A stretch of DNA of 64,000 nucleotides, taken from assembly GCF_019357415.1 (NCBI RefSeq), contig NZ_CP048410.1, positions 2,017,001 to 2,081,000 of the forward strand, in the 5' to 3' direction. The notes under the pieces are model-generated. The model saw only the letters and a list, made by a program, of their open reading frames with translations, was not told the DNA's origin and ran no database searches. The translations under genes were made by a program, and so were the position numbers. Below, piece after piece: positions 9,651 to 19,614 of this stretch (position 1 is the first letter of the stretch; each line of letters begins with the position of its first letter). Source of the stretch: Gramella sp. MT6 (GTDB lineage: Bacteria; Bacteroidota; Bacteroidia; Flavobacteriales; Flavobacteriaceae).

Positions 9651-9681
9651 TTTCTAATTTTCTAAAAGTTCTTTTACAATT

Positions 9682-10626
9682 ATGTTGACAAGAAGACATA
9701 TCAGGGTTAAAGTAATGCAGTCGCTATATGCCTTTAGCCAAAGCCAGAATGATAACCTTGCTACCGAAGAAAAATTCCTGATCAAGAGTATGCAGGAAAT
9801 GTATGACCTGTTTCTGCTTCAAATTAGTCTGATCACCGAATTAAGAGAACATGCAGAATCCTATTTAGAAAAATCCCAACAAAAACATTTAGCTACCAGC
9901 GAAGAGAAAGATCCCAACCGCAAATTTGTGGATAATCAGATCTTCCAGATCCTTAATGAGAACGAAAGCCTCCAGAATGCCCTGGAAAAGCATAAGATCA
10001 ACCATTGGAAACAGGACGATGAATATGTGGCTATTATCTGGAACGAGGTAAGGAACAGTGCAGCTTACGAAGAGTATATGGAAACTCGTGACCGGGATTT
10101 CAAGGAAGATAAAAAGTTCATTATCCATATTTTCAAAGAGATCATAGCTCCTAACGACAAGCTTTATGATTACCTGGAAGATAAAAAGCTGACCTGGCTG
10201 GATGACCTTCCACTGGTAAATACGGCCATCCTGAAATTTTTACAGAAGCTAAAGGAATCTACTGGTAGAGAAAAGAAGATCACTCAGCTTTTCAAAAATG
10301 AGGAAGATAAAGAGTTCGCGATCAAACTTTTTAGAAAAACCTATTTGAATGACGATGATCTGGCCGAAGAAATGCTTGGTAAAACACCAAACTGGGATAA
10401 GGATAGGATCGCTGAAGTAGATATGGTTCTTATCAAAATGGCTATCTGCGAATTTTTAAAATTTACCAGTATTCCGGTAAAGGTTACTATCAATGAATAT
10501 CTTGAAATTGCGAAGGAATACAGTACTCCAAAAAGTAGCATTTTTATCAACGGTGTACTGGACAAATTATCCAAGGAATATCAAACAGAGGATAAGCTAA
10601 ATAAAACCGGAAGAGGACTAATGTAG
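9682..10626 (+). CDS. nusB: Transcription antitermination factor NusB, long Bacteroidota form
   Basis: A 314-residue protein, against about 140 in E. coli. The N-terminus MLTRRHIRVKVMQSLYAFSQ is the classic NusB opening. The canonical RNA-binding helical domain resumes in the last 130 residues (about 185-305: LFRKTY, DRIAEVDMVLIKMAICEFL, PVKVTINEYLEIAKEYSTPK, FINGVLDKL). The middle 150 residues are an insertion shared by Bacteroidota NusB proteins. NusB with NusE binds boxA RNA to keep rRNA transcription processive. It lies upstream of DUF1573 and yajC on the same strand, 53 nt from the next gene, and they probably form one transcription unit ending at 11490. Confidence 0.9.
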   Translation: MLTRRHIRVKVMQSLYAFSQSQNDNLATEEKFLIKSMQEMYDLFLLQISLITELREHAESYLEKSQQKHLATSEEKDPNRKFVDNQIFQILNENESLQNALEKHKINHWKQDDEYVAIIWNEVRNSAAYEEYMETRDRDFKEDKKFIIHIFKEIIAPNDKLYDYLEDKKLTWLDDLPLVNTAILKFLQKLKESTGREKKITQLFKNEEDKEFAIKLFRKTYLNDDDLAEEMLGKTPNWDKDRIAEVDMVLIKMAICEFLKFTSIPVKVTINEYLEIAKEYSTPKSSIFINGVLDKLSKEYQTEDKLNKTGRGLM

Positions 10627-10679
10627 TTCAGAATTTTTATTATTTTTATCAATTAGAAATTTAACAAAATAACTTCACC

Positions 10680-11138
10680 ATGAAAAAAACAATTTTAATG
10701 TTTGCAGCAGTAGGGGCGATGCTGTTCACCGGATGTAAAGATAACGCTTCAGATAAGGTAAAAGCTGAGAACGTAGAGGCTTCTGCTGAACGTGACGCAC
10801 AGGAAACTCAATATCCTGAGATCACTTTTGAAGAATCTGAATTCGATTTCGGTAATATCGCCAAAGGAACTTCAGTAGAGCATGTATTTAAATTTACAAA
10901 TACAGGAAATGCGCCATTAGTAATCACTAATGCATCTAGTTCTTGTGGTTGTACCGTTCCAACTTATCCTAAAAATGAAACTATCGCTCCAGGAGAATCA
11001 AGCGAGATGTTAGTGAAGTTTAATGGATCTGGAAATGGCCAGGTTACTAAGACAGTTACTGTATCTGCAAATACAGAATCAGGAAAAGAACAAATTAAAA
11101 TCAAAGCTTTTGTAGAAGCTGACGAAAACGCTAGCTAA
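10680..11138 (+). CDS. DUF1573 lipoprotein
   Basis: A 152-residue secreted lipoprotein: signal MKKTILMFAAVGAMLFTGC with the lipobox cysteine at residue 19. The DUF1573 immunoglobulin-like (ASH-related) domain covers about residues 48-147. Visible are FDFGNIAKGTSVEHVFKFTN, the conserved NASSSCGCTVP cysteine pair and the TVTVSANT strand. The function of the family is unknown. The CGC pair is typical and might bind metal or form a disulfide. It sits between nusB and yajC, eight nucleotides before yajC, an arrangement that suggests co-transcription. Confidence 0.85.
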   Translation: MKKTILMFAAVGAMLFTGCKDNASDKVKAENVEASAERDAQETQYPEITFEESEFDFGNIAKGTSVEHVFKFTNTGNAPLVITNASSSCGCTVPTYPKNETIAPGESSEMLVKFNGSGNGQVTKTVTVSANTESGKEQIKIKAFVEADENAS

Positions 11139-11146
11139 AAGCATAT

Positions 11147-11440
11147 ATGGATCAATTAACACAGTTTGCACCAATTATTTTAATGTTTGTGGTAGTGTAT
11201 TTTTTTATGATACGCCCACAAATGAAAAAAGCTAAACAGGAAAAGAATTTTGCCGCCGAGCTCAAAAAAGGAGATCGTATAGTTACCAAAAGTGGTATGC
11301 ACGGTAAGATCGTTGATTTTAGCGAAAAGAATAATTCGGTGATAATTGAAACCGGAGCAGGAAAAATTACTTTCGACCGTTCTTCAATTTCAATGGAGAT
11401 GAGTCAGAAACTCAATGAACCTGTAAAGGAAAAGAAGTAA
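11147..11440 (+). CDS. yajC: Preprotein translocase accessory subunit YajC
   Basis: A 97-residue protein with one N-terminal membrane segment (about residues 7-24, ending FFMIRPQ) and the conserved cytosolic YajC domain (GDRIVTKSGMHGKIV). In E. coli YajC associates with SecDF at the Sec translocon. The length is normal for the family. It is the last gene of the nusB-DUF1573-yajC unit and is followed closely by a strong hairpin terminator. Confidence 0.92.
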   Translation: MDQLTQFAPIILMFVVVYFFMIRPQMKKAKQEKNFAAELKKGDRIVTKSGMHGKIVDFSEKNNSVIIETGAGKITFDRSSISMEMSQKLNEPVKEKK

Positions 11441-11461
11441 ATAAGAAATTTATTGAAAAGA

Positions 11462-11491
11462 AAAAAGCAGCTGAAAACAGCTGCTTTTTTT
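11462..11491. terminator. Bidirectional terminator between yajC and the YdeI-like gene
   Basis: A GCAGCTG/CAGCTGC stem with a 4-nt AAAA loop is extended by A and T runs on both sides. It ends three bases before the stop of the convergent gene at 11494. Confidence 0.85.
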
Positions 11492-11493
11492 AT

Positions 11494-12087
11494 TTAACAG
11501 TTTTTGTACTTATCATTTAAGCCAATGCCGCTCTTGATCATCGGGATGATCTTTTCCAATCGACTTTGCCGGGTGACTTCTCTCTTTGCTTCAGAAATAT
11601 GACCTGCATATTCCCGTTGTTTTCCAGGTGTAAGATCATTGAAACATCTTTCCAGATCTTTATCCATGGTAAGCGCTTTAGATAATTCTGGAGGAATAAC
11701 CAGTGTTTTTACTTTAACTGGTTTGATCTCTATGCCTTCTTTCTGATTTTGAATTGCCTCTTGAATATAGGGCAAAAGGCGCGACGTATTTATTTTATCT
11801 CCCTTCTCGAACTTGATCTGTCTTAAGGCCTTGGTCTTTCCTTCCTGTGCATTTATTAGCATGGCTATATTTTCCATTAATAAAGCACCATTAAAGAACC
11901 ATAGTCCTAAGTGATTTTTAAATGCGCCAATGCCTACTACATTTTTACCCTCCAATGTATAAACAGGTGCTCCCCATTTAATAGTGGACTCCAGCTCTGT
12001 AGTCAGTATCATTTCATGAAGCTGTCTTAATTCTTCCTCCCAGTAGGAGTGACATGAAATATATTCTTCAACACTTTTTACCGGCAT
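11494..12087 (-). CDS. YdeI/OmdA-like protein with DUF1801 domain
   Basis: A 197-residue cytosolic protein. The N-terminal half (about residues 5-110) is a DUF1801 (YdhG-like) domain: STIKWGAPVYTLEGKNVVGI and LGLWFFNGALL. The C-terminal half is the OmdA (bacteriocin resistance, YdeI/OmpD-associated) helical segment: PPELSKAL, RCFNDLTPGKQREYAGHISE and AKREVTRQSRLEKIIPMI. No enzymatic role is established for this family. It lies 17 nt downstream of peptidase T on the same strand and may be read from the pepT promoter. Confidence 0.8.
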   Translation of the reverse strand: MPVKSVEEYISCHSYWEEELRQLHEMILTTELESTIKWGAPVYTLEGKNVVGIGAFKNHLGLWFFNGALLMENIAMLINAQEGKTKALRQIKFEKGDKINTSRLLPYIQEAIQNQKEGIEIKPVKVKTLVIPPELSKALTMDKDLERCFNDLTPGKQREYAGHISEAKREVTRQSRLEKIIPMIKSGIGLNDKYKNC

Positions 12088-12104
12088 GATCTAAAGATTA
12101 AAAA

Positions 12105-13346
12105 TTACTCATACTTTTTAGCGGTAAGTTCAGCTAATTTTACAATAACCTCAGTGGCTTTCTGCATGCTTTCAACAGGCACATATTCATATTTACCATG
12201 AAAGTTATGTCCACCTGCAAAAATATTCGGACAAGGCAATCCCATAAAACTTAATTGGGCGCCATCGGTTCCCCCTCTAATTGGCTTAAGTATTGGTTTT
12301 ACATCTACCTCCTCCATAGCTTTTTTAGCCAGGTCTACTATATGCATTACGGGTTCTACTTTTTCCCGCATATTAAAATACTGATCTTTGATCTCGATAC
12401 TTATACAATCCCTTTCATATTGAGAACAGATGTCGCTCACCAGGTCCTGCATCATTTGTTTCCGCGCCTCAAAATGGGTTTTATCGTGATCACGAATAAT
12501 ATATTCAAGTACGGTTTCTTCCACATCACCCTGTATGCTGCTTAAATGGAAAAACCCTTGCCTTCCTTCGGTGTGCTCGGGAGTTTCCATTCTTGGTAAA
12601 GAATTAATGAAATCCTGGGCGATATACATGCTATTCACCATTTTGTCTTTGGCATAACCTGGGTGAACACTTTTTCCTGAAACTTTTACAACAGCCTGTG
12701 CTGCATTGAAGTTTTCATATTCCAGTTCGCCGATCTGGCTACCATCCATTGTATAAGCCCACTCTGCGCCGAATTTCTTTACATCGAATTTATGTGCACC
12801 ACGGCCAATTTCTTCATCTGGAGTAAAACATACACGAATTTTCCCATGTGGAATTTCCGGGTTGTCTACCAAATATTCCATGGCCATCATAATTTCAGTG
12901 ATGCCGGCCTTATCGTCTGCACCCAATAATGTAGTTCCATCGGTAGTGATTAGAGTCTGACCTTTGTATTCATTCAGGTCTTCAAAATAATCTGGTGACA
13001 GGATTATGTCCTTTTCTTTATTCAGAACGATATCCTTCCCATCATAATTTTTGATGATCTGGGGGTTTACATTAGTCCCAGTAAAATCAGGGGTAGTGTC
13101 AAAATGAGAAACGAAACCTATCACAGGCACCTCATGTGGTACATTTGCGGGTAAGGTTGCCATGACATATGCATTTTCGTCTATAGTCACTTCCTCTAGA
13201 CCTATTTCCTTTAATTCGTCTACCAGTTTGTTGGCAAGATTCCATTGCTTCTCGGTGCTAGGTGTTGATTCACTTTTGGGATCGCTTTGGGTATCGATCT
13301 TGACGTAACTGATGAACTTATTGGTAAGCCTTTCCTTATTGATCAT
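12105..13346 (-). CDS. pepT: Peptidase T (tripeptide aminopeptidase, M20)
   Basis: A 413-residue cytosolic di-zinc aminopeptidase that removes N-terminal residues from tripeptides. Visible M20 landmarks are SHFDTTPDF (zinc-ligand His-Asp, about residue 81), [10 protein letters not shown] (bridging Asp), [13 protein letters not shown] (catalytic Glu pair, about residue 175), the [18 protein letters not shown] dimerisation segment and [16 protein letters not shown] (about 358). The C-terminal zinc histidine lies in [15 protein letters not shown]. The length equals E. coli PepT. A TATATTTG box at 13402-13409 on the minus strand lies about 55 nt upstream. Confidence 0.93.
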   Translation of the reverse strand: MINKERLTNKFISYVKIDTQSDPKSESTPSTEKQWNLANKLVDELKEIGLEEVTIDENAYVMATLPANVPHEVPVIGFVSHFDTTPDFTGTNVNPQIIKNYDGKDIVLNKEKDIILSPDYFEDLNEYKGQTLITTDGTTLLGADDKAGITEIMMAMEYLVDNPEIPHGKIRVCFTPDEEIGRGAHKFDVKKFGAEWAYTMDGSQIGELEYENFNAAQAVVKVSGKSVHPGYAKDKMVNSMYIAQDFINSLPRMETPEHTEGRQGFFHLSSIQGDVEETVLEYIIRDHDKTHFEARKQMMQDLVSDICSQYERDCISIEIKDQYFNMREKVEPVMHIVDLAKKAMEEVDVKPILKPIRGGTDGAQLSFMGLPCPNIFAGGHNFHGKYEYVPVESMQKATEVIVKLAELTAKKYE

Positions 13347-13401
13347 TCTTAAAATTTTTTTGAGAAAACCGCCCTGTTTTTTGTTGAACGATTAGGTATA
13401 G

Positions 13402-13409
13402 CAAATATA
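13402..13409 (-). promoter_or_regulatory. Promoter -7 box for pepT
   Basis: Reads TATATTTG on the minus strand, an exact TAnnTTTG match, 56 nt upstream of the pepT start. No good TTG was seen at the expected -33 distance. Confidence 0.45.
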
Positions 13410-13634
13410 AATTATCAGGTTTTTCTTTTCCTTAAACTTATTTAAAAACTGATAACATTTTTAGTGAAACTTTGCAAAAATGTAAGTCAAATTTCAAGGT
13501 TAATTTAAAATAGAAATAGGTTAAATCTAGCATATTTCAACACTTAATTTATGTGTAAGTGACTGATTACTAAACAAATGTTTATGTATTCCTAAAATAA
13601 TAAGGGTATATTAGAGAAAACAAACCGATTAAAT

Positions 13635-16508
13635 ATGAAAAATTATTACTTGTTAATTTTATCGTTTTTCTTTTGTTGTATAGGGCAGGCGCAGATGCAA
13701 ACCATTACGGGAACTGTCCTTGATGAAAATTCTGAACCTCTTGGAGGGGTTACAGTCGCAATTAAAGATACCAACAGAGGAACCAGTACAGATTTTGACG
13801 GAAAATATTCCCTGGAGGCTGAATTAGGACAAACCCTGGTCTTTACCTTTGTGGGGTATGATGCGCGGGAGGTCCTCATAGATCGCCAGGAGATCAATGT
13901 AACCATGGTTTCAGGTATGGCCCTGGGAGAAGTGGTTCTGGTAGGATCAAGAAGCCGTAGCAGGACCGTTGTTGAATCCACGGTGCCTATAGATGTACTG
14001 GATGTGCAGGAAATGACCGTTGCCGTACCGCAGGTAAACCTTAACCAGATGCTTAATTATGTAGCACCGTCCTTTACCTCAAATACCCAGACAATTTCTG
14101 ACGGGACAGACCATATTGACCCGGCATCCTTGCGAGGCCTGGGACCAGATCAGGTTCTGGTTTTGATAAATGGAAAAAGAAGGCATAATTCATCTTTGGT
14201 GAATGTGAATGGAACCTTTGGTAGAGGTAGTGTGGGAACAGATCTAAATGCGATCCCGGCTTCAGCTATTAAGCGGATAGAAGTTCTACGTGATGGTGCG
14301 GCAGCCCAATACGGTTCTGATGCCATTGCAGGGGTGATCAATATTGTATTACTGGATCAAACCAACGAATTAAGTTTTAATGTCACTACGGGCGCAAATT
14401 TCTCTAAAAATGCCAATGAGCAAACCGGCGGAGTTGATGGTGAAACCATTAACGTTGCTGCCAGTTATGGTATTTCCCTTGGAGAAAGAGGGGGCTACGT
14501 GAGCTTTGCGGGTGATTTTGATTATAGAGAAGACTATAACAGGATGAAAGAATGGGAAGGAGAGATCTTTAATGCCTATAATGCTATTGAATATCGCGCT
14601 GCCAATAACGGGGCAGATATTGCTTTTTTATCAGATGAACAGATCAAGGATTTCGCTCAGGATGTTTCTTACTTCAGTAGTGAATTTCAGAACGACATAA
14701 GTAACGCGCCAGACAGGGAAGCGTTACAGGATCTCTTAGGTTTGAATGTTACAGAAGACGAATTAAATGCCCGTGGTCTTGACCGGACAGATTTCAATAT
14801 GCGTGTAGGGCAGTCTGCACTAAGAGGAGGTAGGTTTTTTACGAATATGTCTCTTCCTTTAGATGACGAGGGAACGGAATTATACTCCTTTGCGGGAATG
14901 AGCTCGCGAAGAGGTAATTCAGCCGGATTCTATAGGTTGCCAAACCAAAGCCGTACTTACACTCCAATTTATATAAACGGTTTTTTACCTGAAATAAACT
15001 CTAAAATTAAAGATCAATCTATTGCTGTTGGAGTTAGAGGGCAAATAAGTGATTGGGAAATAGATTTTAGTAATACCTGGGGGATGAATGAATTCCAGTA
15101 CTTTATTAGTAATACTTCAAATGCTTCCTTGCAACGTGCAAGTCCAACATCCTTTGATGCCGGTGGGTTTTCATTTTTACAGAATACCACCAACTTGGAT
15201 GTGAGCAAGTTTTTTGATGAAGTTTTTCTTGGCCTAAACGTGGCTTTTGGAGCAGAGCACAGGTTTGAAAATTACGAGATATTTGCAGGAGAGCGGGCTT
15301 CTTATGAACAGTACACTCAAAACGGAGATGTAGTGACCAGGGCAGATCAGGATCCGGCCACAGATTTCTTCGGAAATGCCAGACCTGGAGGATCTCAGGT
15401 TTTCCCGGGATTCAGTCCTAAAAATGAATTATCCAGAGAACGAAGCAGTATTGCTGGCTATTTTGACATGGAACTGGATTTTAGTGAAAGATTTCTGGCA
15501 ACCTTTGCTACGAGATTTGAAGATTATTCTGATTTTGGGTCGACTTTGAATTTCAAGTTTTCTTCCAGGTTCAAATTAACCGATGATATCAATATAAGGG
15601 GAGCTGTAAACACTGGTTTCAGGGCACCTTCCTTACACCAGTTATATTTTAATTCAACTTCCACGATCTTTGATAATGAAGGGAATCCACAGGAAGTAGG
15701 TACTTTCTCTAATGATAGCAGGCCTGCACAACTATTGGGAATTCCGCAGTTGAAAGAAGAAACGTCACAAAGTATAAGTCTTGGTTTTACTGCTAAGATC
15801 CCTGATGCTAACTTGTCTCTTACGGTGGATGGATATTTCGTAGCCATAGATGATCGTATCGTTTATACCGGGCAGTTCAGCGGCCCGGGTACAGGTTCTG
15901 AATTAGATAACCTTCTGGCCCAGGCTAATGCAACTGCAGCTTCATTCTTTGCAAATGCGATAGATACAGAGTCTAAAGGATTGGATATTGTGTTGACGCA
16001 ACAGGCTATTTTTAATGATAATGTGAGTTTGAAGTCAGATCTTGCGGCTACACTTTCCAAGACCCAGCAGGTGGGAGATATTAATGCTTCCGAGGTTCTT
16101 GAAAGAGCAGGACTGGTAGATACTTATTTTCCTGAAGATAGCCGGGTATACCTGGAAGAAGCAGTGCCGAGGACTAAAGTAAATCTTACCAATAGTCTTT
16201 CAGCGGGAGCCTTCAATGTTTTCCTGAGAAACGTATATTTTGGGGAAGTTACCGAGGCTTCTACAATCCTAGCTAATCAGCAGGTATTCAGCTCCAAGAT
16301 TGTGACCGACCTATCTGTTGGATATAAAGCGACAGATGCCTTAACCTTAACTGTAGGTGCAAATAATATTTTCGATATTTATCCAGATAGAGCAGAACCG
16401 GAATTCGGAAACCGAAGTGATGGTAGATTCGACTGGTCGAGAAGAGCACAGCAATTTGGAATTGCGGGGCGTTTCCTTTTTGCCAGGGTGAGCATTAACC
16501 TGAATTAA
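13635..16508 (+). CDS. TonB-dependent outer-membrane receptor with CarboxypepD_reg-like domain
   Basis: A 957-residue receptor. Residues 1-19 are a signal peptide ending GQAQ. A CarboxypepD_reg-like beta domain follows at about 22-100 ([19 protein letters not shown]). The plug spans about 115-240, with [20 protein letters not shown] and [20 protein letters not shown]. The rest is a beta-barrel ending in the aromatic-rich strand FARVSINLN. The plug sequence resembles the iron complex/vitamin-type receptors. No SusD partner is present, which argues against a glycan-uptake pair. The 288 nt upstream are AT-rich with no gene; no clear operator was found. Confidence 0.88.
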   Translation: MKNYYLLILSFFFCCIGQAQMQTITGTVLDENSEPLGGVTVAIKDTNRGTSTDFDGKYSLEAELGQTLVFTFVGYDAREVLIDRQEINVTMVSGMALGEVVLVGSRSRSRTVVESTVPIDVLDVQEMTVAVPQVNLNQMLNYVAPSFTSNTQTISDGTDHIDPASLRGLGPDQVLVLINGKRRHNSSLVNVNGTFGRGSVGTDLNAIPASAIKRIEVLRDGAAAQYGSDAIAGVINIVLLDQTNELSFNVTTGANFSKNANEQTGGVDGETINVAASYGISLGERGGYVSFAGDFDYREDYNRMKEWEGEIFNAYNAIEYRAANNGADIAFLSDEQIKDFAQDVSYFSSEFQNDISNAPDREALQDLLGLNVTEDELNARGLDRTDFNMRVGQSALRGGRFFTNMSLPLDDEGTELYSFAGMSSRRGNSAGFYRLPNQSRTYTPIYINGFLPEINSKIKDQSIAVGVRGQISDWEIDFSNTWGMNEFQYFISNTSNASLQRASPTSFDAGGFSFLQNTTNLDVSKFFDEVFLGLNVAFGAEHRFENYEIFAGERASYEQYTQNGDVVTRADQDPATDFFGNARPGGSQVFPGFSPKNELSRERSSIAGYFDMELDFSERFLATFATRFEDYSDFGSTLNFKFSSRFKLTDDINIRGAVNTGFRAPSLHQLYFNSTSTIFDNEGNPQEVGTFSNDSRPAQLLGIPQLKEETSQSISLGFTAKIPDANLSLTVDGYFVAIDDRIVYTGQFSGPGTGSELDNLLAQANATAASFFANAIDTESKGLDIVLTQQAIFNDNVSLKSDLAATLSKTQQVGDINASEVLERAGLVDTYFPEDSRVYLEEAVPRTKVNLTNSLSAGAFNVFLRNVYFGEVTEASTILANQQVFSSKIVTDLSVGYKATDALTLTVGANNIFDIYPDRAEPEFGNRSDGRFDWSRRAQQFGIAGRFLFARVSINLN

Positions 16509-16523
16509 TATTAATTATAGAAT

Positions 16524-16600
16524 AGAGTCTGTCATTAAAGCTTAAAATGCTTCCACTGAAACAAATTCGGTTGAAGAAAATAGCTTTTTTGACAGACTCT
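16524..16600. repeat. Long inverted repeat between the TonB receptor and pyrD
   Basis: AGAGTCTGTCA at 16524-16534 is exactly repeated in inverse orientation at 16590-16600. The arms extend inward to 20 bp with two mismatches (16524-16543 against 16581-16600). The 37-nt centre has no further perfect pairing that I could see. It may be a terminator or attenuator-type hairpin for the 77-nt region before pyrD. Confidence 0.6.
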
Positions 16601-16661
16601 TTATTTCTTGCTGACTTAAGAATTGAAATGCGCCAGGGCTTCAATTTTCAGGAAATTCAAT

Positions 16662-16669
16662 TACTTTTG
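16662..16669 (+). promoter_or_regulatory. Promoter -7 box for pyrD
   Basis: TACTTTTG matches TAnnTTTG exactly and lies 15 nt before the preferred pyrD start at 16685. This supports that start over an in-frame upstream ATG at 16547, which would lie before the promoter. Confidence 0.5.
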
Positions 16670-16684
16670 CGAAAACCTACAGCA

Positions 16685-17707
16685 ATGTATAAATCCCTAA
16701 TTAGGCCTGCACTTTTTAAATTTGATCCTGAAGAGGTTCACTATTTTACCTTCAACTTTTTAAGAAGATTCTGTAAAATTCCTGGAGCGTTATCTTTCCT
16801 GAGATCTAAATTTGGAATGGAAGATAAAAGACTGGAACGAGAGGTTTTTGGTTTAAAATTCAAGAATCCGGTAGGCCTTGCCGCTGGTTTTGATAAGGAT
16901 GCTAAGTTGTTCAATGAACTTTCAGCTCTTGGATTTGGTTTTGTCGAGGTAGGTACGGTTACTCCAAAGCCACAACCTGGAAATGAAAAACAGCGGCTTT
17001 TCAGATTAAAAGAAGATTTCGCTATTATAAATAGAATGGGCTTCAATAATCACGGGGTTGAAGAAATGGTTGAGCGTCTTAAGAAGAATAAAGATGTTCT
17101 AATTGGAGGGAATATTGGTAAGAACAAGATCACGCCGAATGAAAAGGCCAAGGATGATTATTTATACAGCTTTGAGGCTTTATTTGATCATGTAAACTAT
17201 TTTGTGGTGAATGTAAGTTCGCCAAATACACCAAACCTTAGAGAACTGCAGGATAAGGAACCTTTAAAGGATCTTCTAAATACGCTTCAGCAGAGAAATG
17301 AGCAGAAAGTAAATCCGAAACCGATCTTATTGAAGATTGCTCCAGATCTTACCGATGAGCAATTATTGGATATTATCGAAATCGTGAAGGAGACAAATAT
17401 CGCCGGGGTGATCGCTACCAATACCACTATTTCCCGTGAAGGTCTTAAATCTGAAAATAAGGATGAAATGGGAGGTCTTAGTGGTAAACCTCTTACTAAA
17501 AGGTCTACCGAGGTGATCAGATTCCTTTCAGAAAAAAGCGGGAAGGCTTTCCCGATAATTGGAGTTGGCGGAATCCATACTGCTGAAGATGCCATAGAAA
17601 AGCTTGAAGCCGGTGCCAGTCTGGTGCAGCTTTATACGGGTTTTATATATGAAGGCCCGGCACTAATCAAGGCAATCAATAAAAAAATACTGGAAAAAGG
17701 GCTTTAA
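16685..17707 (+). CDS. pyrD: Dihydroorotate dehydrogenase, quinone-dependent (class 2)
   Basis: A 340-residue membrane-associated flavoenzyme of pyrimidine synthesis that oxidises dihydroorotate to orotate and passes electrons to menaquinone. I start it at the second ATG (16685), giving [20 protein letters not shown], the amphipathic helix that marks class 2. The frame is open upstream to 16547 but that part looks like leader DNA. Visible are [12 protein letters not shown] (about residue 59), [39 protein letters not shown] with the class 2 catalytic serine (about 177), and GVGGI. It is followed after 3 nt by a LysE-type exporter. Confidence 0.92.
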   Translation: MYKSLIRPALFKFDPEEVHYFTFNFLRRFCKIPGALSFLRSKFGMEDKRLEREVFGLKFKNPVGLAAGFDKDAKLFNELSALGFGFVEVGTVTPKPQPGNEKQRLFRLKEDFAIINRMGFNNHGVEEMVERLKKNKDVLIGGNIGKNKITPNEKAKDDYLYSFEALFDHVNYFVVNVSSPNTPNLRELQDKEPLKDLLNTLQQRNEQKVNPKPILLKIAPDLTDEQLLDIIEIVKETNIAGVIATNTTISREGLKSENKDEMGGLSGKPLTKRSTEVIRFLSEKSGKAFPIIGVGGIHTAEDAIEKLEAGASLVQLYTGFIYEGPALIKAINKKILEKGL

Positions 17708-17710
17708 TTT

Positions 17711-18325
17711 ATGTTAGAGCAGCTAATTCCTTTTTTAACCGCTTCCATTCTTCTAACCTTTTCACCGGGGCCCGATATTATTTATGTTTTGGTAAGGTCT
17801 ATAGCTAATGGAGCCAGAGAAGGAATAGTTACCGCTTTAGGACTGGTTAGCGGAATATTGATACATACCAGCCTGGTTGCTTTTGGGGTTTCAGCCATTA
17901 TCAAGCAATCTGATAATATCTTTCTTTTCATAAAGATTCTTGGTGCGGTATACCTATTATACCTGGCCTGGCAGGTGTACAAGAGCGATCCCGATATCGC
18001 CTTTTCTTCGGAAGTAATTCGTGATAAAAATTTAATCGGCTTATTCAGGCGGGGATTTATTATGAATGTACTTAACCCTAAAGTGGGAATTTTTTTCCTG
18101 GCCTTTTTTCCCGGTTTCCTTTGGGAACCAGATGGGAATACAATACTTCAATTCTATATACTGGGATTTGTTTTCATGTTGCAGGCACTGCTAATATTCA
18201 GCCTGGTTGCTATTCTTGCTAATAAGATATCTGTTTATATTAAATCCCATCCGGGATCTGGTAGGTTTTTAAAATGGATGCAGGTGGTAATATTTATAGT
18301 TATTGCGGTCCTTATACTTCTTTGA
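17711..18325 (+). CDS. LysE/RhtB-family amino-acid exporter
   Basis: A 204-residue inner-membrane protein with about six hydrophobic segments. The N-terminal signature LTFSPGPDIIYVLVRS (residues 17-32) is the conserved LysE-family segment, followed by GLVSGILIH and NVLNPKVGIFFLAFFPGF. Family members export amino acids such as homoserine, threonine or lysine; the substrate here is not predictable. It begins three nucleotides after the pyrD stop, so it is probably co-transcribed with pyrD. Confidence 0.88.
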   Translation: MLEQLIPFLTASILLTFSPGPDIIYVLVRSIANGAREGIVTALGLVSGILIHTSLVAFGVSAIIKQSDNIFLFIKILGAVYLLYLAWQVYKSDPDIAFSSEVIRDKNLIGLFRRGFIMNVLNPKVGIFFLAFFPGFLWEPDGNTILQFYILGFVFMLQALLIFSLVAILANKISVYIKSHPGSGRFLKWMQVVIFIVIAVLILL

Positions 18326-18421
18326 CCGGCTAAGGAATCTATAGTCTGAATTCTAAAAACCAGTATTGAAATTTAATATTATCAATAAAACTATATTCTT
18401 TTTCAATTTTCCCTAAAATGC

Positions 18422-18429
18422 TATCTTTG
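18422..18429 (+). promoter_or_regulatory. Promoter -7 box abutting the HMG-CoA lyase start
   Basis: TATCTTTG (TAnnTTTG) ends five nucleotides before the ATG at 18435. Initiation at the usual distance would place +1 at or next to the start codon, implying a leaderless or nearly leaderless mRNA. Confidence 0.5.
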
Positions 18430-18434
18430 GCCAT

Positions 18435-19298
18435 ATGGCGAAAGTAAAACTAATCGAATGTCCGAGGGACGCTATGCAGGGTATCAGGGAATTTATTCCT
18501 ACCGAGAAAAAGGCTCAGTACATTCAGTCTTTGCTAAGATGCGGTTTTGATACCATCGATTTTGGAAGCTTTGTATCGCCAAAAGCAATTCCTCAAATGA
18601 AAGACACGGCTGAGGTGCTTTCAATGCTTGATCTTTCTAAGACTAGTAGTAAACTTCTTGCAATAGTTGCAAATACCCGTGGAGCAGAGGACGCTTCAAA
18701 GTTTCAGGAAATAGGTTATCTGGGCTATCCGTTTTCAATTTCTGAAAACTTCCAGATGCGTAATACCCATAAGACCATAGCAGAATCTGTTGAGGTGCTT
18801 CAGGAGATCCTTGATATAGCCCATGAGACCGATAAGCAAGTAGTGGCTTATTTAAGTATGGGCTTCGGGAATCCATACGGAGATCCCTGGAATGTTGAGA
18901 TCGTAGGGGAGTGGACCGAAAAACTTTCGGCGATGGGGGTGAAGATCCTTTCTTTATCTGACACCGTAGGTACTTCAACGCCTGAAATTATAGACTACCT
19001 GTTTTCCAACCTTATTCCAAAATATCCAAATATTGAATTTGGAGCCCACTTGCATACTACACCTTCAAAATGGCATGAGAAAATAGATGCTGCGTATAAG
19101 GCGGGTTGTCATAGATTTGACGGAGCTATCCAGGGATTTGGCGGTTGCCCTATGGCGAAAGATGAACTTACCGGGAATATGCCTTCAGAACGTATGCTTT
19201 CCTATTTTAATGCAGCCAAAGCAGATACGAATATTAAAATGACCAGTTTTGAATCAGCCTATAATGAAGCTTCTAAAATCTTTCAGGCGTATCATTAA
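18435..19298 (+). CDS. Hydroxymethylglutaryl-CoA lyase
   Basis: A 287-residue HMGL-like TIM-barrel enzyme that splits HMG-CoA into acetoacetate and acetyl-CoA, the last step of leucine catabolism. Visible are the opening KLIECPRDAMQGI (the Arg-Asp pair that binds substrate and metal), DTIDFGSFVSPKAIPQM (about residue 37), SLSDTVGTSTPE (about 174), the HLHTTP metal-ligand histidines (about 210) and the late GFGGCPMAKDELTGN loop with the reactive cysteine. It therefore fits with the leucine dehydrogenase 9 kb upstream, though they are not one operon. The start ATG leaves almost no leader behind its promoter. Confidence 0.9.
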   Translation: MAKVKLIECPRDAMQGIREFIPTEKKAQYIQSLLRCGFDTIDFGSFVSPKAIPQMKDTAEVLSMLDLSKTSSKLLAIVANTRGAEDASKFQEIGYLGYPFSISENFQMRNTHKTIAESVEVLQEILDIAHETDKQVVAYLSMGFGNPYGDPWNVEIVGEWTEKLSAMGVKILSLSDTVGTSTPEIIDYLFSNLIPKYPNIEFGAHLHTTPSKWHEKIDAAYKAGCHRFDGAIQGFGGCPMAKDELTGNMPSERMLSYFNAAKADTNIKMTSFESAYNEASKIFQAYH

Positions 19299-19523
19299 CT
19301 TTCTTGTTTAAGGTGTAAATTAAGCAGAAATAGGATCAGTTCTATAGATTTTCTTTCTTTTTGTCTCTTTAGTAAGTTTGAAGTTTGAGATACTTCAGTT
19401 TCAGTTATGCAAGGGTTTAAGATGTATTATTTTACCCAGAATTTCTCTCCAGATTTATCCAGTTATCGAACCTCGCTATTAAAAACAATTATGGCTTTTG
19501 ATATTACTATTGGAAAAAGTTAT

Positions 19524-19605
19524 TTAAAATTAATCTAAATAAACTTGCTGCAACAAAAGCGGGTTTTTATATTTGCTGCCGGAAATTATTTTAAACTAGT
19601 CTAAA
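19524..19605 (+). promoter_or_regulatory. Promoter bracketed by two similar palindromes, in front of the imelysin operon
   Basis: A canonical promoter is visible: TTG 19545-19547, 20 nt, TATATTTG 19568-19575. Just upstream lies TTAAAATTAATCTAAA (19524-19539, 12 of 16 positions palindromic). Just downstream of the expected +1 lies TTTAAACTAGTCTAAA (19590-19605, 14 of 16 palindromic). Both share the half-site TCTAAA(T) and the same 16-bp layout, so they look like two operators for one dimeric repressor. The arms resemble DtxR/IdeR-type iron boxes (TTAG...CTAA), which is inference. The remainder of the 316-nt gap from 19299 holds no gene that I can support. Confidence 0.6.
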
Positions 19606-19614
19606 TAAGCTAAT

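Noticed and set aside
16547..16684. Upstream start for pyrD
   Set aside because: It would lie within the inverted repeat and before the promoter box; the class 2 N-terminus begins at 16685.
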